A DNA stretch of 64,000 nt from Ancylobacter oerskovii (lineage in GTDB: Bacteria; Pseudomonadota; Alphaproteobacteria; Rhizobiales; Xanthobacteraceae). The notes under the pieces are model-generated. The model searched no databases. It had not been told where the DNA came from and saw nothing but the letters and a program-made list of their open reading frames with translations. This document shows positions 1 through 9,349 of this stretch, piece by piece. The position numbers and the translations under genes are program-made. The stretch covers positions 310,001-374,000 of the forward strand of contig NZ_JAHBGB010000002.1 of NCBI RefSeq assembly GCF_018390555.1, written 5' to 3'. Positions within the stretch are counted from its first letter, which is position 1; each line of letters opens with the position of its first letter.

Positions 1-3000
1 GCGGCGCTCGACGTCTGCGAGCAGGAGTTGCAGGCGCGCGACACCGCGCAGCAGAACGAAGCCGCGACCGGCGCCAACCGCGAGCGCCAGGAGATCGACG
101 AATTGCGCCGCCAGCTCGCCGAGGCGAAGTTCGCCGGCGACGCGGCGCTGCGCCAGGCCGAGCAGCGGATCGCCACCATGAGCACCGCCGGCGACCGGCT
201 GGTGCGCGAGCTGCGCCGCGCCTATTCCAAGCCGTTCCGCCCGTTGCGCAAGAGCCTGGAGCGGGCGGCGCTGCGCTTCCTGCTGCTGCCGGAGCCGGTG
301 CTGCCCCGGCGCAGCGCCTCCAGCCTGCGCCGCTCGCTGGAGAGCCGCCGGTCGGCACGCTTCCAGCGCGACTGGCTCACGGCCTGCGGCCATCTGGTCG
401 AGCCCGACCGGCCGCGGCCGCCGGCGGGAACCTCGCTATATGCCTTCGCCCTGCGCGTGCTCGCCGCCTGCGTGGCGCCGGTCTCGATGCGCACCGCCGC
501 GCGCTTCCGCCGCTCCGCCGACAAGCGCGACCCGGTGAAGATCGCCCAGGCGCAGCGCGACGCCGAGCTGCTGATGAACCTGAGCGCCGAGGGCTCGGAC
601 CAGGGCAAGGTCAACGAGCCGGTGGTGGATCCCCAGCGCGCCCGGCGGATCCTGGTCTCCGACTACCGCCTGCCGCGCCCGGACGTCTCGGCGGGCGAGC
701 GGGCCACCTTCGGCGTCATCGCCGATCTCTGCACCCTCGGCTTCGAGGTGGTGTTCTGCGCCACCGATCTTTCCGACACCGCGCCCTACCGGCAGGATCT
801 CGAGGCGCTCGGCGTCACCGTGATCACCCATGCCAGCGGCTATCACAGCGCCGGCGACTATGTGCGCGAGCACGGCGCGACCTTCGGCGCCTACTACCTC
901 GTCCGCTTCGACGTGGCGGAAGCGCTGCTGCCGGCGGCGCGGCAGGTGGCGCCGGACGCGCTGGTGGTGCTGCACGCGCCCGACCTCTATTTCCTGCGCG
1001 AGGGACGCGCCGCCGATCTGAGCGGCGATCCGGCGATGCGCGCCAAGGCGGAGGCGACGCGTGAGCGCGAGATCGCCATGATGCGCGCCGTCGACCATGT
1101 CGTGCTGGTGAGCCCGGCCGAGCTGCCCTTCCTCGAGGCCCATCTCGACCGCGACAAGATCTCGGTCTTCCCCGCGCTCTACAGCCCGGTGGTGGAGGAC
1201 CCGCCGGGCTATGAGGAGCGCAGCGACCTCTTCTTCCTCGGCGGCTTCAAGCACACGCCGAATGTCGACGCGGTGCTGTGGTTCGTCGGCAAGGTCTGGC
1301 CGCGCGTGCGCGCGGCGCTGCCGGACGTCGAGTTCCACATCGTCGGCGCCGAGGCGCCCCCGGAAGTGGTGGCGCTCGGCAACCAGCCGGGCGTGCGCCA
1401 TGTAGGCTATGTCGCCGAACTCGATCCGGTGCTGGCCTGCTACCGGCTGAGCGTCGCGCCGCTGCTGTACGGCGCCGGCATCAAGGGCAAGCTCGGCGCC
1501 AGCCTCGGCGCCGGCGTGCCGTCGGTCTGCACCACCATCGGCGCCGAAGGCATGGGCATCGTCGACGGCCTGCACGCGCTGGTCCGCGACGAGCCGGAAG
1601 CCTTCGCCGACGCCGTCATCGCCCTCTATCGCGACCAGGCGCTATGGTCGCGCCTGGCGGAGAACGGCCGGGTCCTGGTGCGGGAGAATTTCGGCGAGCT
1701 CGCCAACCGCTCCTCCTTCCTGCGCATGCTGGACCGGGCGCGGGTGCTGCCGCTCGATCTCTATGTCCAGCACTGCCAGGCCGCCGAGCCGGCCGCCTTC
1801 CCGAGCTACGACGCCAGCACGCCGATCGACGTGTCGATCATCGTGCCCGCCTACAACAAATGGGAGCTCACCCGGCCCTGCCTCAGCTCGGTGCTGGTGG
1901 CGGGCCGCGCCACGGGCATCCGCTACGAGGTGATCCTCGCCGATGACGGCTCGACCGACGAGACGGTGAACGCGGCAGCGCTGTTCCCCGGGCTCCGGGT
2001 CGTCAAGGGCGAGCGCAACCAGGGCTTCCTGCTGAACTGCAAGACCGCGGCGGCGCGCGCCAGCGGCCGCCACCTGCTGTTCCTCAACAACGACACCGTG
2101 GTCCTGCCTGGCTGGCTGGAGCCGCTGCTGCAGGCGATGGACGAGGATCCCCGCATCGCCATCGCCGGCTCCAAGCTGGTCTACCCGGACGGCGCGATCC
2201 AGGAGACCGGCGCCGCGCTGTTCTCCGACGGTTCCGCGAGCAATATCGGCCGCGGGCGGGCGCGGCGCACGCCGCTCTATTCGGTCGCGCGCGAGGTGGA
2301 TTACGCCACCGGCGCCTCGATGCTGGTGCGCGGCGCGTTCTGGCGCGAGATCGGCGGCTTCGACGAACGCTACGTGCCCGCCTATTGCGAGGATTCCGAC
2401 CTCGCCATGACCGCCCGCGACAAGGGCCACCGCGTCGTCTGCGTGGCGGCGTCGGAGGCGGTCCATTTCGAGCACGGCTCCTATGCCGCCGAAAGCAAGG
2501 CCCGGCCCCGGCAGCTGGCGGTGAAGCACGGGAACATGCTGGTCAAGAAGTGGCGCAACACCTTCCTGATCGATCACATGCCGGCCGGCACGCCGCCGGA
2601 TATCGCCGCCGCGCACGCCCAGCGCCAGCCGCCGCTGTCGGCGCTGGAACGGCGCCGGTCGGGGGCGCTGAACGTGCTCTATTTCAGCCCCTTCCCCTCG
2701 CACCCGGACAATCACGGCAACCAGGCGACCATCCAGGCCTTCGCCCGCAAGTTCCAGCAGATGGGCCACAAGGTGCATTTCGCCCTGCTGGAAAGCCACA
2801 TGTACGACGCCGAGACGCTGGCGATGATGCAGGCGGCATGGGACAGCCTCGACCTGCTGCCGAACAGCTGCGGGCTCGGTTCCAGCGGCCAGCCGATCCC
2901 GTTCGACGGCTGGTACGAGGAGGGCCTGGGCGAGCGCATCCAGCTGCTCTGCGCCCGCTACGACATCGATATCGTGTTCTGCTCCTACGTGTTCCAGTCG

Positions 3001-3810
3001 CGGCTGCTCGACTATGTCCCGGCGCACATCCTCAAGGTCGTCGATACCCACGACAAGATGGGCGACCGCTACGAGATGCTGCGCCGGAACGGCCAGCCGC
3101 TCGAATTCTTCTCCTGCTCGCCGGAGGAGGAAGGCGCCTATCTGCGCCGCGCCGACCTCGTGGTCGCCCGCCGGGCCGAGGAGGCGGAATATTTCAACTC
3201 GGTGACGGGGCGCCAGACCGCCATCGTCATCCCGCATGTGGAGGAGGCCCGCTTCCTCGACCGCGCCTTCACCAAGATGACCGATGTCGGCATGGTGGCG
3301 AGCGCCAACCGCATCAATCTCGCCATCGCGCTGCAGCTGCTGCAGGCCATCGAGCGCCAGCTCGACGGGCGGCCCTCGCCCTTCACGCTGCACATTGCCG
3401 GCCAGGTCCGCGACATGGTGCAGGACCTCGCCCCGGAGGACGCCGAGCTGTTCACCCGTCCCTGGGTGAAGCTGCACGGCTTCGTGCCGGACATCGGCAC
3501 CTTCTATGCGGATGCCGACGTCGTCGTCTCGCCCGTCACCATGGGCACCGGCATCAACGTGAAGACGGTGCAGGCCATGGCCTATGGCATGCCGCTGCTC
3601 ACCACGAAATGGGGCGGCAAGGGCATCGAGACCGGCGACCCGATGCACGGGCATGAGGATCTCGATGCCCTCGTGGCCAGCCTGCTGAAGCTCGCCGAGG
3701 ATCCCGCCCCGCTCTCCGCGCTCGCCGAGACCAGCCGGCGGCGCTACCAGGCCTTCTACGACGCCAGCATCCGCGCCATGGAAGGCATGTTCGCTTCCGT
3801 CGAACGCTAG
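1..3810 (+). CDS. Multidomain glycosyltransferase (GT4-GT2-GT4), 5' end outside window
   Basis: The reading frame is open from base 1, so the true start lies upstream. The first ~200 nt encode a charged Gln/Glu/Ala-rich coiled coil. A GT4-type (GT-B) domain follows at roughly nt 650-1740, with its C-terminal half carrying FFLGGFKHTPN and GAGIKGKLG. A GT2 (GT-A) domain spans about nt 1820-2560, with SIIVPAYNKWE, the nucleotide-binding stretch LADDGST and LFLNNDT. A second GT4 domain runs from about nt 2670 (VLYFSPFPSHPDNHGN) to the end. Fusions of this kind usually build cell-surface polysaccharide or modify O-antigen; the sugar donors cannot be read from sequence. The gene converges on the amidoligase gene 33 bp downstream. 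Confidence 0.88.
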   Translation, partial: AALDVCEQELQARDTAQQNEAATGANRERQEIDELRRQLAEAKFAGDAALRQAEQRIATMSTAGDRLVRELRRAYSKPFRPLRKSLERAALRFLLLPEPVLPRRSASSLRRSLESRRSARFQRDWLTACGHLVEPDRPRPPAGTSLYAFALRVLAACVAPVSMRTAARFRRSADKRDPVKIAQAQRDAELLMNLSAEGSDQGKVNEPVVDPQRARRILVSDYRLPRPDVSAGERATFGVIADLCTLGFEVVFCATDLSDTAPYRQDLEALGVTVITHASGYHSAGDYVREHGATFGAYYLVRFDVAEALLPAARQVAPDALVVLHAPDLYFLREGRAADLSGDPAMRAKAEATREREIAMMRAVDHVVLVSPAELPFLEAHLDRDKISVFPALYSPVVEDPPGYEERSDLFFLGGFKHTPNVDAVLWFVGKVWPRVRAALPDVEFHIVGAEAPPEVVALGNQPGVRHVGYVAELDPVLACYRLSVAPLLYGAGIKGKLGASLGAGVPSVCTTIGAEGMGIVDGLHALVRDEPEAFADAVIALYRDQALWSRLAENGRVLVRENFGELANRSSFLRMLDRARVLPLDLYVQHCQAAEPAAFPSYDASTPIDVSIIVPAYNKWELTRPCLSSVLVAGRATGIRYEVILADDGSTDETVNAAALFPGLRVVKGERNQGFLLNCKTAAARASGRHLLFLNNDTVVLPGWLEPLLQAMDEDPRIAIAGSKLVYPDGAIQETGAALFSDGSASNIGRGRARRTPLYSVAREVDYATGASMLVRGAFWREIGGFDERYVPAYCEDSDLAMTARDKGHRVVCVAASEAVHFEHGSYAAESKARPRQLAVKHGNMLVKKWRNTFLIDHMPAGTPPDIAAAHAQRQPPLSALERRRSGALNVLYFSPFPSHPDNHGNQATIQAFARKFQQMGHKVHFALLESHMYDAETLAMMQAAWDSLDLLPNSCGLGSSGQPIPFDGWYEEGLGERIQLLCARYDIDIVFCSYVFQSRLLDYVPAHILKVVDTHDKMGDRYEMLRRNGQPLEFFSCSPEEEGAYLRRADLVVARRAEEAEYFNSVTGRQTAIVIPHVEEARFLDRAFTKMTDVGMVASANRINLAIALQLLQAIERQLDGRPSPFTLHIAGQVRDMVQDLAPEDAELFTRPWVKLHGFVPDIGTFYADADVVVSPVTMGTGINVKTVQAMAYGMPLLTTKWGGKGIETGDPMHGHEDLDALVASLLKLAEDPAPLSALAETSRRRYQAFYDASIRAMEGMFASVER

Positions 3811-3843
3811 CGCGACGCCGGCCGGAAACGGCTGGCCCGGCCG

Positions 3844-4755
3844 CTATCGCGGCCCCGGCCCGGCTTCCCTGCGCGGGGCGGCGGCGGCGATCTCCGCCGC
3901 CAGCCGTTCCACCTCTGTCCAGCGCTCCCAATCCGCGGCGATCGTCCAGCCGGGCCGGCCGACGCGGGCGAGCGGCAGCCGGTAGTGGAAGGCCGGGCGT
4001 GGCCGCACCTTGCCGGCGAAGCGCGGCAGCGACGTGCCGGCATGGAAGTGCAGCAGCAGCGGCAGCAGATCGAGCGAGCGCTTGCGGGTGGGATTGGCGG
4101 CCAGATAATCGTGCCGGAAGGTTTCGAGATCCGGCCAGTAATCGGGCGCCAGCACGCGCCGCACATAGGCGGGCGGATAAGGCGGAGGGGCATGAAGGCG
4201 GGTCAGCACGCCCTCGCCATTCGCGCGGCGAAGTTCCGGCTCCAGCGTCAGGAAGGCCTTGAAGGTCGCGACGATCTCCCGCTCGTCCTCGCTTGGCTGC
4301 GCGATGTTGAAATGCAGCCCCAGTGAATCGAGAAGCGTCGTTCCATCGCCGGATGCACCGGCCGCGCGGAGCGTGGCCACCACCTCGTCCACGCCGTCGA
4401 GCTCGGACCGTTCGAGCGGTCCGATGATGATCTCGCGCGGCACGAAGGGCGCCAGCAGGCTGCCCAGCGCCGTCGTCAGGCGCCGCGGCAGGCCGGCCAG
4501 CGGATTGCCGGCGCCGCGACCGGGATGGACATGGCGGACGTCGAGTTCGACGCGCATGGCGCCGAGGCGGCTGCCGATCAGATGGAACGCCTGCGGATCC
4601 TCCTCCACCAGTTGCCCGCCGAAGCGGCGCTCCAGCGCGAAGGCCGCATCGCGGACGGAGAGATCGACGAACTCGATCTCCACGCCGACCCGGCGGGACG
4701 AAGTCTGGGAGGCATTGTGCGCGATCGACGACACCTGCGAGGTTGAAACCGGCAT
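3844..4755 (-). CDS. Amidoligase family protein
   Basis: A 303-aa protein of the amidoligase (COOH-NH2 ligase, PF12224) type. The N-terminal GVEIEF strand (about residues 24-29), EIIIGPLE near residue 110 and GLHFNIA near residue 146 match the acidic and His-containing motifs of this glutamine-synthetase-like fold. Family members form amide bonds on peptides or small molecules and usually sit beside a glutamine amidotransferase-like gene. None is present here: the neighbours are a glycosyltransferase (convergent) and a small secreted protein. The substrate is unknown. No clear Shine-Dalgarno sequence precedes the chosen ATG. Confidence 0.75.
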   Translation of the reverse strand: MPVSTSQVSSIAHNASQTSSRRVGVEIEFVDLSVRDAAFALERRFGGQLVEEDPQAFHLIGSRLGAMRVELDVRHVHPGRGAGNPLAGLPRRLTTALGSLLAPFVPREIIIGPLERSELDGVDEVVATLRAAGASGDGTTLLDSLGLHFNIAQPSEDEREIVATFKAFLTLEPELRRANGEGVLTRLHAPPPYPPAYVRRVLAPDYWPDLETFRHDYLAANPTRKRSLDLLPLLLHFHAGTSLPRFAGKVRPRPAFHYRLPLARVGRPGWTIAADWERWTEVERLAAEIAAAAPRREAGPGPR

Positions 4756-4896
4756 CGGCCATGCATGGACCGGGGTTGCCGCAAGGTCAACAAACCGGAA
4801 GCCGTATCGGCGGGCCGCGGGCCCTCGTCCAGCCGCAGGCCAAGCCCCGAATGGCTTCCGGGCGCTGCCGCTCCGCCATTTGCGGGGCAGGCCGGC

Positions 4897-5217
4897 TCAA
4901 GGAGTCGTGATGATCTTCGGCGTGCCGCAATTGGGCGGGGTGCAATCGGGCGTCGGCATGTCGTTCACCGATCCCGATGGCGCCGTGCCGGTGGACGGCA
5001 CCTGCCGGACCGGCGGCGCGGGAGGCGCCGGCATGACCGGCGTCGGCTCCGCCTGCGACGGCCGCTGCAGCGCGGGATTGCCCGCCGGCGGCGCGGAGAG
5101 CGCCGGCGCCGAGCTGTTGCCCGTCGAGGGGCCGGCGGTCTGCGCCCCGGCGAGGCCGCCGGCGGCCAGCACCAGCAGCGCCCCGGCGACGAAGGGGGTG
5201 AGAAGGGGTCTGTCCAT
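4897..5217 (-). CDS. Small secreted proline/alanine-rich protein
   Basis: A 106-aa protein with a clear signal peptide: a hydrophobic core LLTPFVAGALLVLAAGG ending in a probable AGA|Q cleavage site. The mature part is low complexity, rich in Pro, Ala, Ser and Thr, and ends with a Cys pair in CTPPNC. The start is supported by GGGAGGA about 5 nt upstream. No family is recognised. The two cysteines could form a periplasmic disulfide. It may share a transcript with the amidoligase downstream, across a 141-bp gap. Confidence 0.6.
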   Translation of the reverse strand: MDRPLLTPFVAGALLVLAAGGLAGAQTAGPSTGNSSAPALSAPPAGNPALQRPSQAEPTPVMPAPPAPPVRQVPSTGTAPSGSVNDMPTPDCTPPNCGTPKIITTP

Positions 5218-5329
5218 GCGATCCTCCCTGAGGGGGAGGAACGCCGCAGCGGCCGGCCTGTTCCAAGGCGAAACCGCCCGCCGGCCCGGCCGCCCGCGGC
5301 GGGCGCGGCGGGTGAAGAAGGCGGCCGGG

Positions 5330-5872
5330 CTATTCCGGCAGCGTCTCCTTGAGCGCGTGGTAGCGGCGCAGGAAATACATCAGCCCCTCGCGCGTGCCGG
5401 CCTCGTCGAGGCCCACCACCTCGCAGAACAGCACGTCATGCGTGCCTACCTCGACGAAGCGGGAAATGCGGCAGTCGAAGGAGGCCAGCGCCCCCACCAG
5501 CACCGGCGCGCCGGTCACGCCCGGCCGCCACTGACCGGCCTGGAAGCGCTCGGACGGCGGCACGCGGCCGCCGAAGCGGTCGGACAACTCCTGCTGCCCG
5601 GCCGCCAGCGTGTTGACGCACAGCACCCCGTTGGCATGCACGATGGCACTCGCCGAGGAGCCGCGGTTGAGACACACCAGCAGGGTCGGCGGATCGTCGG
5701 TGACGCTGCACACGGCGGAGGCGGTGAAGCCGTGGCGCCCGCCGGGGCCGTCGGTCGTCACCACGTTCACCGCCGCGCCGAGCCGTGCCATGGCGTCGCG
5801 ATACGCCTGACGCTCCACCGGCATCGGCGTCGGCGGCTCCGGCACGATGTCCCTGTGCTGGCAGGCTCCCAT
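5330..5872 (-). CDS. Flavin reductase family protein (RutF/HpaC-like)
   Basis: About 180 aa of the flavin reductase-like FMN-binding split-barrel fold. [22 protein letters not shown] is the typical flavin-binding region, with a C-terminal [10 protein letters not shown] strand. It should reduce FMN or FAD with NAD(P)H and hand the reduced flavin to a monooxygenase, here almost certainly the LLM enzyme encoded 39 bp upstream on the same strand. An upstream in-frame ATG at 5899 lacks a ribosome binding site, whereas GAGGAG lies 6-7 nt before the ATG at 5872, so the shorter start is preferred. Confidence 0.85.
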   Translation of the reverse strand: MGACQHRDIVPEPPTPMPVERQAYRDAMARLGAAVNVVTTDGPGGRHGFTASAVCSVTDDPPTLLVCLNRGSSASAIVHANGVLCVNTLAAGQQELSDRFGGRVPPSERFQAGQWRPGVTGAPVLVGALASFDCRISRFVEVGTHDVLFCEVVGLDEAGTREGLMYFLRRYHALKETLPE

Positions 5873-5911
5873 TGCGATCTCCTCGTCTCCGCGCGACATG
5901 GTCGTGTCGGC

Positions 5912-7225
5912 TCAGAATTCGCGCAGATTGTCGCGCAGTAGCTGGTGCTTGTACTGCGTGCGCACAAGCCCGCGCGCCTGCAGCTCAGGCACCAGCCCGT
6001 CGCAGATCTCGGTGATGTAGCGGCGCGAGACGCGCAGCACCGGGGTGGTGATCAGGAAGCCGTCGCCGCCGACCTCCTCCATCGCCTCGCCCATCTTCTG
6101 CGCCACCTGCGCCGGGGTGCCGATCAGCTCCATGGAGGAGACGAGCCCGCCGCCGCCCGCCGCCGCCAGCTGGCGCAGCGTCTTGCCGGAGCCCCATTGC
6201 TGGAACTTGTCGAGCGTGCCGGATTCGCCATTCGTCACCAGCTTTTCCGGCAGCGGCTTGTCGAGGTCGTACTTGGAGAAGTCGATCTCGGTGATGGCGG
6301 AGATCGAGATCAGCACGTCGGTGACGAAATTGTCGGACATGGTGACGTTCTCGTAGCGCGCGCGCGCCTCCGCCTCCGTCTCGCCCAGGCTGGGGCAGAT
6401 GCAGAAGAACACCTTGATGTCGTCCGGGTTGCGGCCGAGCTTCTCGGCGCGGGCGCGGATATCGGCGCGGAACGCCTTCATCCCCTCGACGCCGTTCGCC
6501 ACCGAGACGATGGCGTCGGCATGCTCCGCCGCGAAGTCGCGGCCGCGCGGCGAGGCGCCGGCCTGCAGGTACACCGGGCGGCGCTGCGGCGAGGGCACGG
6601 TGTTGAGCGGCCCGCGCACCTTGTAGAACCGGCCCTCATGGTCGACGGTATGCACCTTGGAGCCGTCGGCATAGATGCCGTTCTTGCGGTCGAGCACCAC
6701 CGCGTCCGGCTCCCATGAGTCGAATAGCTTGCCGACCACCTCCATGTACTCGTCGGCCATGGCGTAGCGGTCCTCGCGCGGAGGCAGCTGGTCCATGCCG
6801 AAATTCTTCGCCATCAGGTCCTCGGCGGAGGTGACGACGTTCCAGCCGAAGCGGCCCTTGGTCAGGCTGTCGATGGTGGAGGACAGCCGCGCCAGCATGA
6901 AGGGCGGGTAGGCCATGGTCGACATGGTGGCGACGACGCCGAGATGCTTGGTGGCCATGCCCATGGCGACGGCGAGCGGCGCCGGGTCGGCCTTCGGCAC
7001 CATCATGGCGTGTTTGAGCGACAGGTCGCGCGAGGCGCCGTAGGTCTCCGGCACCATCAGCTTGTCCTCGATCATGATGAGGTCGAAGCAGGCGCGCTCC
7101 ATCGCCTGCGCCATCTCGATGTAGAACTGGCCGTCCCACGGATTGCCGCCCTGGCCGAAGGGTTCGCGCCATTCGTCGGGCGTGAAGTTCATGAACCAGG
7201 CGAGGTGGAAGCGCTTGTCGGCCAT
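5912..7225 (-). CDS. LLM-class flavin-dependent monooxygenase (NtaA/SnaA/DszA type)
   Basis: A 437-aa luciferase-like TIM-barrel monooxygenase. The start at 7225 (MADKRFHLAWFMNF) follows AAGGA and lies 5 bp after the stop of the ABC ATPase gene. The region around FGWNVVTSAEDLMAKNFG and the late YLQAGASPRGRDFAAEHAD are characteristic of the nitrilotriacetate monooxygenase component A group, which uses FMNH2 and O2 to cleave C-N or C-S bonds or to oxidise sulfur compounds. The flavin reductase gene follows directly. Position in a NitT/TauT transporter operon suggests the imported solute, or its first product, is the substrate. Length matches the family. Confidence 0.9.
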   Translation of the reverse strand: MADKRFHLAWFMNFTPDEWREPFGQGGNPWDGQFYIEMAQAMERACFDLIMIEDKLMVPETYGASRDLSLKHAMMVPKADPAPLAVAMGMATKHLGVVATMSTMAYPPFMLARLSSTIDSLTKGRFGWNVVTSAEDLMAKNFGMDQLPPREDRYAMADEYMEVVGKLFDSWEPDAVVLDRKNGIYADGSKVHTVDHEGRFYKVRGPLNTVPSPQRRPVYLQAGASPRGRDFAAEHADAIVSVANGVEGMKAFRADIRARAEKLGRNPDDIKVFFCICPSLGETEAEARARYENVTMSDNFVTDVLISISAITEIDFSKYDLDKPLPEKLVTNGESGTLDKFQQWGSGKTLRQLAAAGGGGLVSSMELIGTPAQVAQKMGEAMEEVGGDGFLITTPVLRVSRRYITEICDGLVPELQARGLVRTQYKHQLLRDNLREF

Positions 7226-7230
7226 TTTCG

Positions 7231-8067
7231 TCAGTCCTTCACCAGTGCCGCCGCGGAGGTGCCGTCGGCGGGCAAGAAAGCATCGGGAACCAGGGTGAGA
7301 CGTGCCTTGGCGCGGTCCGCCTCGAAGCGGCGCGAGTCGCGCACGATCCGGCACTTCGTCTCGTAGTCGGAGACGATGGTGGCGCCGAAGCGCTCGGGCG
7401 CCTGCGGATCCTTGCGCGGCCGCTCCACCGCGATGACGCGGGTGCCGAGCAGGAACGCCTCGGGCAGATCATGCGTCACCATGACGATGGTCATGGCGTT
7501 CTCTTCCCACAGCTCGCTGACCAGCTCGTGCATCTGCTTGCGGGTGCCGGGGTCGAGGGCGCCGAACGGCTCGTCGAGCAGCAGCACCTTCGGCTTCATG
7601 ATCAGCGCCTGCGCCAGCGCCAGGCGCTGCTGCATGCCGCCGGACAGCTGGGCGGGGTATTTTTCCGCATGCTCGGCGAGGCCGACGCGGGTGAGCAGCG
7701 CCATGGCGCGCTCCTCCACCGCCCGGCGGCGAGCGCCGAACAGCCGGCCGAGCAGCGGGGACGCCGCCCATTGCGGGCCCATCATCACGTTGCCCAGCAC
7801 GGTGCGGTGCGGGAACACCGAGTAGCGCTGAAACACCACGCCGCGATCGGCGGTGGGCTCGGGGGCGATCGGCTCGCCATCGATCAGGATGCGCCCGCGC
7901 GTCGGGGCCTCCTGCGAGAGCAGCATGCGCAGGAAGGTGGTCTTGCCGGCACCGGAAGGGCCGATCACCGCGAGGAATTCGTGGTCGTCGAGCGTCAGGT
8001 TGATGCGCTCGAGCACGATATGCTCGCCATATTCCTTCCACACGTCGTCGAAGATGATCTGGGTCAT
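7231..8067 (-). CDS. ABC transporter ATP-binding protein (NitT/TauT family)
   Basis: A 278-aa nucleotide-binding subunit with Walker A GPSGAGKTT, Q-loop VVFQRYSVFPH, signature LSGGMQQR, Walker B VLLLDEPFGALD and H-loop VTHD. It resembles TauB/SsuB/NrtD ATPases. The ~45-residue C-terminal extension after the catalytic core is common in this group. The ATG directly follows the permease stop codon (TGAATG), implying translational coupling, and the monooxygenase gene follows after 5 bp. Confidence 0.92.
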   Translation of the reverse strand: MTQIIFDDVWKEYGEHIVLERINLTLDDHEFLAVIGPSGAGKTTFLRMLLSQEAPTRGRILIDGEPIAPEPTADRGVVFQRYSVFPHRTVLGNVMMGPQWAASPLLGRLFGARRRAVEERAMALLTRVGLAEHAEKYPAQLSGGMQQRLALAQALIMKPKVLLLDEPFGALDPGTRKQMHELVSELWEENAMTIVMVTHDLPEAFLLGTRVIAVERPRKDPQAPERFGATIVSDYETKCRIVRDSRRFEADRAKARLTLVPDAFLPADGTSAAALVKD

Positions 8068-8886
8068 TCAGGCCGCCTTGATCCGGTCCCAGGGATAGGC
8101 GACGGCGGCCACTTTCCGCAGGGCATAGTCCATCAGGAAGGCGAGCAGGGTGATCCAGGCGACATAGGGCAGGATCACGTCCATCGCGAGATAGCGACGC
8201 ACCAGGAAGATGCGGTAGCCGAGCCCGCCCTCGGCGGTGATCGCCTCGGCGGCGATGACGAACAGCCAGGCGGCGCCGAGCGAGAGGCGCACCGAATCGA
8301 GCAGGCGCGGCATCACCTGCGGCAGGATCACCCCAGTGATCATCTGCCAGGTGGAGGCGCCCAGCGTCTGCGCCTTGACGATCTGTTCGGTCGGCAGCGA
8401 GGCCACGCGCAGCATCACGTCGCGGGTGATGAAGGGGGCGATGCCGAACACGATCAGCACGATCTTGGAGAGTTCGCCGAGCCCGAACAGGATGAACAGG
8501 ATCGGCAGCACGGCCAGCGGCGGGATCAGCGAGAAGGCGGCGAAGAACGGCTCGAAGGTGGCGCGCAGATAGGGCACGAAGCCGACGAGGATGCCGAGCA
8601 CCAGCCCGATCAGCGCGGAGATGCCGAGGCCGAGGAACAGCCGCTGCAGGCTCAGCCAGGTGTCCCACCAGAGCAGGTACTGCTTGGTGGCGATGTCCAG
8701 CGTGGTGCCCAGCCTGACCATGCTGGCATAGAAGGAGGCGAAGCCCGGCATCAGCTTGTCGGCGGGATCGATGGCGAGCCGCGCGCTGGAGCCGAGGAAA
8801 TAGACGCCAACCAGCAGCACGAAGGGCAAGGCGGCGAGGATCACCTTGGCGCCCGAGCTCGGCGCATAATTGATGATGCGACGCAT
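8068..8886 (-). CDS. ABC transporter permease (NitT/TauT family)
   Basis: A 272-aa inner-membrane subunit with about six hydrophobic segments and the BPD_transp_1 EAA-type loop near KAQTLGASTWQMITGVILPQVMP. The start is MRRIINYAP. The frame stays open far upstream through hairpin repeats, but those translate to repetitive Arg/Pro-rich sequence and are not coding. The cognate binding-protein gene lies 463 bp upstream, separated by that repeat block, and may be expressed at a different level. Confidence 0.88.
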   Translation of the reverse strand: MRRIINYAPSSGAKVILAALPFVLLVGVYFLGSSARLAIDPADKLMPGFASFYASMVRLGTTLDIATKQYLLWWDTWLSLQRLFLGLGISALIGLVLGILVGFVPYLRATFEPFFAAFSLIPPLAVLPILFILFGLGELSKIVLIVFGIAPFITRDVMLRVASLPTEQIVKAQTLGASTWQMITGVILPQVMPRLLDSVRLSLGAAWLFVIAAEAITAEGGLGYRIFLVRRYLAMDVILPYVAWITLLAFLMDYALRKVAAVAYPWDRIKAA

Positions 8887-8937
8887 GGATCGGCCTTTCC
8901 TGGCGGTAGATGGGCGAGTTCGCCCTCGTACTTCCTT

Positions 8938-9323
8938 CATCCCTCTCCCCGCCCGAACTCGGCTGCTGCCGAGTTCGGTTCCGGCAAGGTCGAAACCGGA
9001 AACATCCGGTTTCGACGGAGAGGTGGCCCGCGAAGCGGGTCGGTGAGGGGCTCTAGCGATTAGGAAGCCAAGTAGCCCCCTCACCCCACCCCTCTCCCCG
9101 ACGGGGAGAGGGAGTCGACGGCTTCGCCGAGTTCGGTTCCGGCGAGCGGGACGTCGGCCCCCGGCTTCGGCGGAGAGCCGGCCCACGCAAGGCCTCTTCC
9201 GCTTCTTTCTTTCCCTCTCCCCGTCGGGGAGAGGTGGCCCGCGCAGCGGGTCGGTGAGGGGCTCTGGCGATTGGGAGCCGGGAAGACCCCTCACCCCACC
9301 CCTCTCCCCCACGGGGAGAGGGA
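8938..9323. repeat. Two copies of a GC-rich hairpin intergenic repeat
   Basis: This fills the 463-bp gap between permease and binding-protein genes. Each copy has CCCTCTCCCC facing GGGGAGAGG, then a GTGGCCCGCG..GCGGGTCGGTGAGGGG arm, a spacer, and CCCCTCACCCCACCCCTCTCCCC-type sequence in the opposite sense, so the whole can fold as a cruciform. The first copy (from ~8938) holds extra nested hairpins: GAACTCGGC-N4-GCCGAGTTC and GTCGAAACCGG-N6-CCGGTTTCGAC. The second copy starts at ~9213. Related copies lie at 52199-52571 and 61529-61637. No gene is visible here. Confidence 0.85.
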
Positions 9324-9349
9324 GCCTGCGGCTTCGCCGGACTACAGCC

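Noticed and set aside
7471-9063. A 530-aa plus-strand open frame
   Set aside because: Antisense to the ABC ATPase and permease genes and extended through intergenic repeats; low-complexity product.
8938-9323. Rho-independent terminators in the hairpin repeats
   Set aside because: The stems lack following T-runs and occur in the same form at unrelated loci, so they are better called repeats.
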